This document shows, piece after piece, positions 6,141 through 8,614 of a stretch of 8,614 bases of DNA. Positions within the stretch are counted from its first letter, which is position 1. Every line of letters begins with the position of its first letter. This DNA is from Lachnospiraceae bacterium (lineage in GTDB: Bacteria; Bacillota_A; Clostridia; Lachnospirales; Lachnospiraceae), in assembly GCA_024691045.1 (NCBI GenBank), contig JAILOC010000008.1:1-8614 (forward strand), read 5' to 3'. The notes under the pieces were generated by a model. It had not been told where the DNA came from. It saw nothing but the letters and a program-made list of their open reading frames with translations, and did no database searches. The position numbers and the translations under genes were made by a program.

Positions 6141-7859
6141 ATGTCAGAATCACGCGGGCCTGTGGCACCCAAGGATCCCACAGCCAAAAGACCGTTTTAC
6201 TATGTAATGAGGGATAAGGAGATCCTCGGCTACCCCCAGCCCGATGGAAGGGGTATACAGTTTATTTTCGAAAGTGACGGAAGACTTAAGGCGGCCGCAA
6301 AGCTTTTCGGAAATCTCGAGGACGAATCAATGCTCGCCGAACTTGATACCGTCGAGGGACTTAGGAAGCAGGTGCACAGCATTGGCGTATCCGTGCAGAA
6401 GAGCGGTGATCCTGTCAAGGTAAAGTTCTGTTTCCAGATGTACGGACATAAGGATCCGTATAACTCGGGAACGACTCTTGAGATGGAACTTGATTCTGAC
6501 GGAATGGAGATGGTCATGGACCTTTCTCTTTTTGACTGGTCGGATGATGACAATGTTCCCGGACAGATCCGTTTTGAATTTCCCGAGCCCGGCCTGCAGG
6601 CCAAGGTTTCCGTCGCATTCTATCTTAACGACGGATATACTGCGCCTGAGCTTAAGAATGACAAGGAAGTAGACACTTCAAGTGAGAATTATAAGAAGAT
6701 GATCGGAAAGTCCCTTATGCAGAAGGGAAATATCCATCGTCTTAAGACAGCCATCGATAAGGCACGTAAAGGTGAGAGTGTTGAGGTTGCTTTCATAGGC
6801 GGATCCATTACCCAGGGTGCCGGAGCCATACCGATCAATACAAGCTGCTATGCATATAATGCTTTCAAGGGCTTCTGCGACATTGCGGGCAGGGGATACG
6901 ATGACAATGTGGGATATACCAAAGCAGGAGTCGGCGGAACTCCTTCCGAGCTCGGAATGCTGCGCTACGATCACGATGTCACCGAGGACGGAAAGAAATT
7001 GCCGGATGTCGTAGTCGTTGAATTTGCGGTAAATGACGAAGGAGATGAGACACAGGGTGAGTGCTTCGATTCTCTTGTGAGAAAGATATACAACAGTCCT
7101 CAGAAGCCTGCCGTTGTTCTTATCTATTCCGTGTTTGTTGACGGCTATAATCTTCAGGACAGACTTAAGCCCGTGGGCGAAGCGTATGATCTTCCCATGG
7201 TAAGCATCAAGGATGCGGTTTATGACCAGTTCTACCTGAGCGAAGAAGAGGGCGGTGTGGTAAGCAAGAACCGCTATTTCTACGATATGTATCATCCCAC
7301 CAATACCGGACACCGCATCATGGCTGACGGCCTGATCAATATCTTTAAGATCGCCGATGAATCCGAGGATGAAGCGGACCTTGATATCACGGGGATCACA
7401 CCTCCGAAGGGCGGAGAGTTTGAAAGGGTGTATCTTGTCGACAGATTCAATATCGACTCAGCACCCGCCGTACTTTCCTACGATAAGGGTGTGTTCGGAA
7501 CCGACAGTCCGGAGGTACAGGCGGTCGAAAGAAATATGGACCTGAAGGTGACTCCCGAATTTGCCGGCAACTGGTTCTATGACGGAAAGAGCGATTCGGA
7601 TGTCGTATTTAAGGCAAGGATGAAGTTCAGTGCACTTCTCATAGGATATATGGATTCCGCATCACCCGAGGTCGGATGTGCCGAGGTTATCGTTGACGGA
7701 GAAAAGAAACTCGATATCGATCCGCACATAATCGGCTGGCAGCATGCAAATGCACTGATCGCATTCAGGGGCGGTCCGGCCAAGGAAAGAGATGTCGAGA
7801 TCAGGATCCCCGAAAAGGATAAGAGATTTACGATTCTCGGTTTCGGAATAGTGGACTGA
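6141..7859 (+). CDS. Cytoplasmic SGNH/GDSL-family hydrolase with flanking beta-rich domains
   Basis: This 572-residue protein (numbered from ATG 6141) carries a central SGNH hydrolase, the fold of many acyl- and acetyl-ester hydrolases. The nucleophile is Ser222 in AFIGGSITQG. The block II glycine is in AGVGGT (about 262-267), the block III Asn298 in EFAVND, and the Asp382/His385 pair in DMYHP. The region before about 190 and the region after about 420 are probably beta-rich accessory domains. A three-part plan of this kind is longer than minimal GDSL esterases (about 200-250 residues). There is no signal peptide or membrane segment, so it should act inside the cell, perhaps on imported acetylated oligosaccharides or on a small acyl metabolite. 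It starts 22 bases after the sirtuin stop with its own strong ribosome binding site, and is probably cotranscribed with it. The substrate is unknown. Confidence 0.88.
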   Translation: MSESRGPVAPKDPTAKRPFYYVMRDKEILGYPQPDGRGIQFIFESDGRLKAAAKLFGNLEDESMLAELDTVEGLRKQVHSIGVSVQKSGDPVKVKFCFQMYGHKDPYNSGTTLEMELDSDGMEMVMDLSLFDWSDDDNVPGQIRFEFPEPGLQAKVSVAFYLNDGYTAPELKNDKEVDTSSENYKKMIGKSLMQKGNIHRLKTAIDKARKGESVEVAFIGGSITQGAGAIPINTSCYAYNAFKGFCDIAGRGYDDNVGYTKAGVGGTPSELGMLRYDHDVTEDGKKLPDVVVVEFAVNDEGDETQGECFDSLVRKIYNSPQKPAVVLIYSVFVDGYNLQDRLKPVGEAYDLPMVSIKDAVYDQFYLSEEEGGVVSKNRYFYDMYHPTNTGHRIMADGLINIFKIADESEDEADLDITGITPPKGGEFERVYLVDRFNIDSAPAVLSYDKGVFGTDSPEVQAVERNMDLKVTPEFAGNWFYDGKSDSDVVFKARMKFSALLIGYMDSASPEVGCAEVIVDGEKKLDIDPHIIGWQHANALIAFRGGPAKERDVEIRIPEKDKRFTILGFGIVD

Positions 7860-7881
7860 AGAAAAACATAATGAATAAAAC

Positions 7882-7942
7882 GGGGACGGTTCCGTGTTTC
7901 AAAAAATCTGAAACACCGGAACCGTCCCTTTGTTTTTGTTTG
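7882..7942. terminator. REP-like long hairpin, bidirectional terminator between convergent genes
   Basis: The left arm (7883-7901, GGGACGGTTCCGTGTTTCA) pairs with the right arm (7909-7928) along 19 bp with one bulged base and a 7-base A-rich loop. A T-rich run follows on the plus strand (TTTGTTTTTGTTTG, 7929-7942). Reading the minus strand, the stem is followed by CGTTTTATTC. It can therefore end both the esterase transcript and the opposing membrane-protein transcript. From memory, GGGACGGTTCC palindromes are dispersed in many bacterial genomes, sometimes near REP-associated transposases; no such transposase is in this window. Confidence 0.88.
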
Positions 7943-7962
7943 AATCTGACCGGAAAGGCTGC

Positions 7963-8614
7963 TTACCTGCCGAATAGCATATCGTATTCGTATCTGTAAT
8001 CGTAATCGTCCGGACCGAGGTTTTCTTTTTCGATCAGTCTCATTGCATAGTCCTCGGAGATATTGTATTCACGAAGGAATGTGAGGATGTTCTTCTCTCG
8101 GTATTCGTCGAGATCATTGTGCATATAATTGCAATACTTATCCCAGTATCTTCCGTCCTCTTTAAGGATGGGTGCGGCGTCCGGATAAACCTCATATACA
8201 AGATCGGTGGGTACGTTTTCCAGACTCAGGTCGTATGCGGCGATCCACTTGTCGGGCATCGAGAATGCAAATACGAGATACCAGACACTTACGAATACGG
8301 TGATGATCCTGAAGTAGGGAATGTTCTCCTTGAAGATGCCGATGATCAGGATGGTGGTCCATACGGTGAGTATCACGAGGAGCCAGAGTACATAAACCCT
8401 GAGGTGTGAGAGACCGTATACGCCGACATACAGATACATCCTGAGTGCGGATGATGCGATCATCACATAGGTGCATACACTGATGATGAGCAGGATGGCC
8501 TTAAGGACTTTATTATCGGCAAAGTGTTTTTTGCAAAATGACACGAGTATCAGGTTCAGTATGGTGACCGCAAGGAGCTGGTAAAAACCTTCGTGTGCAT
8601 ACTCGGCGTAGGTA
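7963..8614 (-). CDS. DUF4173-like multi-pass membrane protein, C-terminal part (5' end outside window)
   Basis: The minus-strand frame stays open from the stop at 7963-7965 to the right edge, giving 216 residues. A GTG at 8544 falls within a membrane segment and is not the likely start, because the frame continues upstream as TYAEYAHEGFYQLLAV. Four hydrophobic segments are visible at about 10-28, 36-56, 73-94 and 101-118 of the fragment. A hydrophilic, acidic C-terminal tail of about 95 residues rich in Tyr and Asp follows. The pattern of HEGFYQLL, RMYLYVGVYGLSHLR, then PDKWIAAY after the last helix and PDAAPIL is what I recall of the DUF4173 family, which has no established function. The gene converges on the esterase and shares its terminator. 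Membrane localisation is well supported; the family call rests on recognition, not on a search. Confidence 0.75.
   Translation of the reverse strand, partial: TYAEYAHEGFYQLLAVTILNLILVSFCKKHFADNKVLKAILLIISVCTYVMIASSALRMYLYVGVYGLSHLRVYVLWLLVILTVWTTILIIGIFKENIPYFRIITVFVSVWYLVFAFSMPDKWIAAYDLSLENVPTDLVYEVYPDAAPILKEDGRYWDKYCNYMHNDLDEYREKNILTFLREYNISEDYAMRLIEKENLGPDDYDYRYEYDMLFGR

Noticed and set aside
7963..8544. Membrane protein as a complete 193-residue gene starting at GTG 8544
   Set aside because: The frame continues open to the window edge, the upstream residues complete a membrane helix and a family-like motif, and no ribosome binding site precedes 8544.
1..8614. CRISPR array, tRNA, rRNA, insertion sequence, prophage or defence genes
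   Set aside because: No repeat-spacer periodicity, cloverleaf, transposase, integrase or defence-type motif was seen on either strand.

Overview
The window looks like ordinary chromosome from a low-to-mid GC member of the Clostridia, most likely the Lachnospiraceae. The support is the paired glgC/glgD arrangement typical of Firmicutes, strong AAGGAGG-type ribosome binding sites, a membrane hybrid kinase of a style common in that family, a DUF4173-type membrane protein, and an esterase of a type I associate with gut and rumen Lachnospiraceae. The genus cannot be fixed from sequence alone.

Layout, left to right: (1) the 3' end of a HAD-superfamily phosphatase (1-357), closed by a strong intrinsic terminator whose stem overlaps a candidate promoter for the next gene; (2) a membrane-bound tripartite hybrid histidine kinase (437-2806; sensor, HisKA, HATPase, receiver, HPt) with its own promoter and a weak terminator; (3) a 149-base gap holding a well-formed extended -10 promoter overlapped by an 18-base inverted repeat that looks like an operator; (4) glgC and glgD, overlapping by 7 bases, encoding the catalytic and the degenerate non-catalytic ADP-glucose pyrophosphorylase subunits; (5) a 68-base spacer with a perfect 10-bp hairpin that lacks a U tract, followed by a sirtuin (5375-6118); (6) 22 bases later, a cytoplasmic three-part SGNH-hydrolase esterase (6141-7859); (7) a long REP-like hairpin acting as a bidirectional terminator; (8) the C-terminal part of a DUF4173-like membrane protein on the minus strand, running off the right edge.

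The genes from 2956 to 7859 can be read as one transcription unit. glgC and glgD make ADP-glucose for glycogen synthesis, and NAD-dependent deacylase and esterase genes sit downstream without visible promoters of their own. The only punctuation between the halves is the U-tract-less hairpin, which would permit at least partial read-through. The kinase upstream has separate punctuation, and nothing in the sequence links it functionally to glycogen synthesis.

No CRISPR array, transposase, phage gene, tRNA or rRNA was found, and there is no clear case of a wholly new multi-gene system. The most interesting points are the operator-like dyad on the glgCD promoter, the alternative pairings in the glgD-sirtuin spacer, the coupling of a sirtuin to a cytoplasmic esterase behind the glycogen genes, and the terminator that overlaps a promoter.
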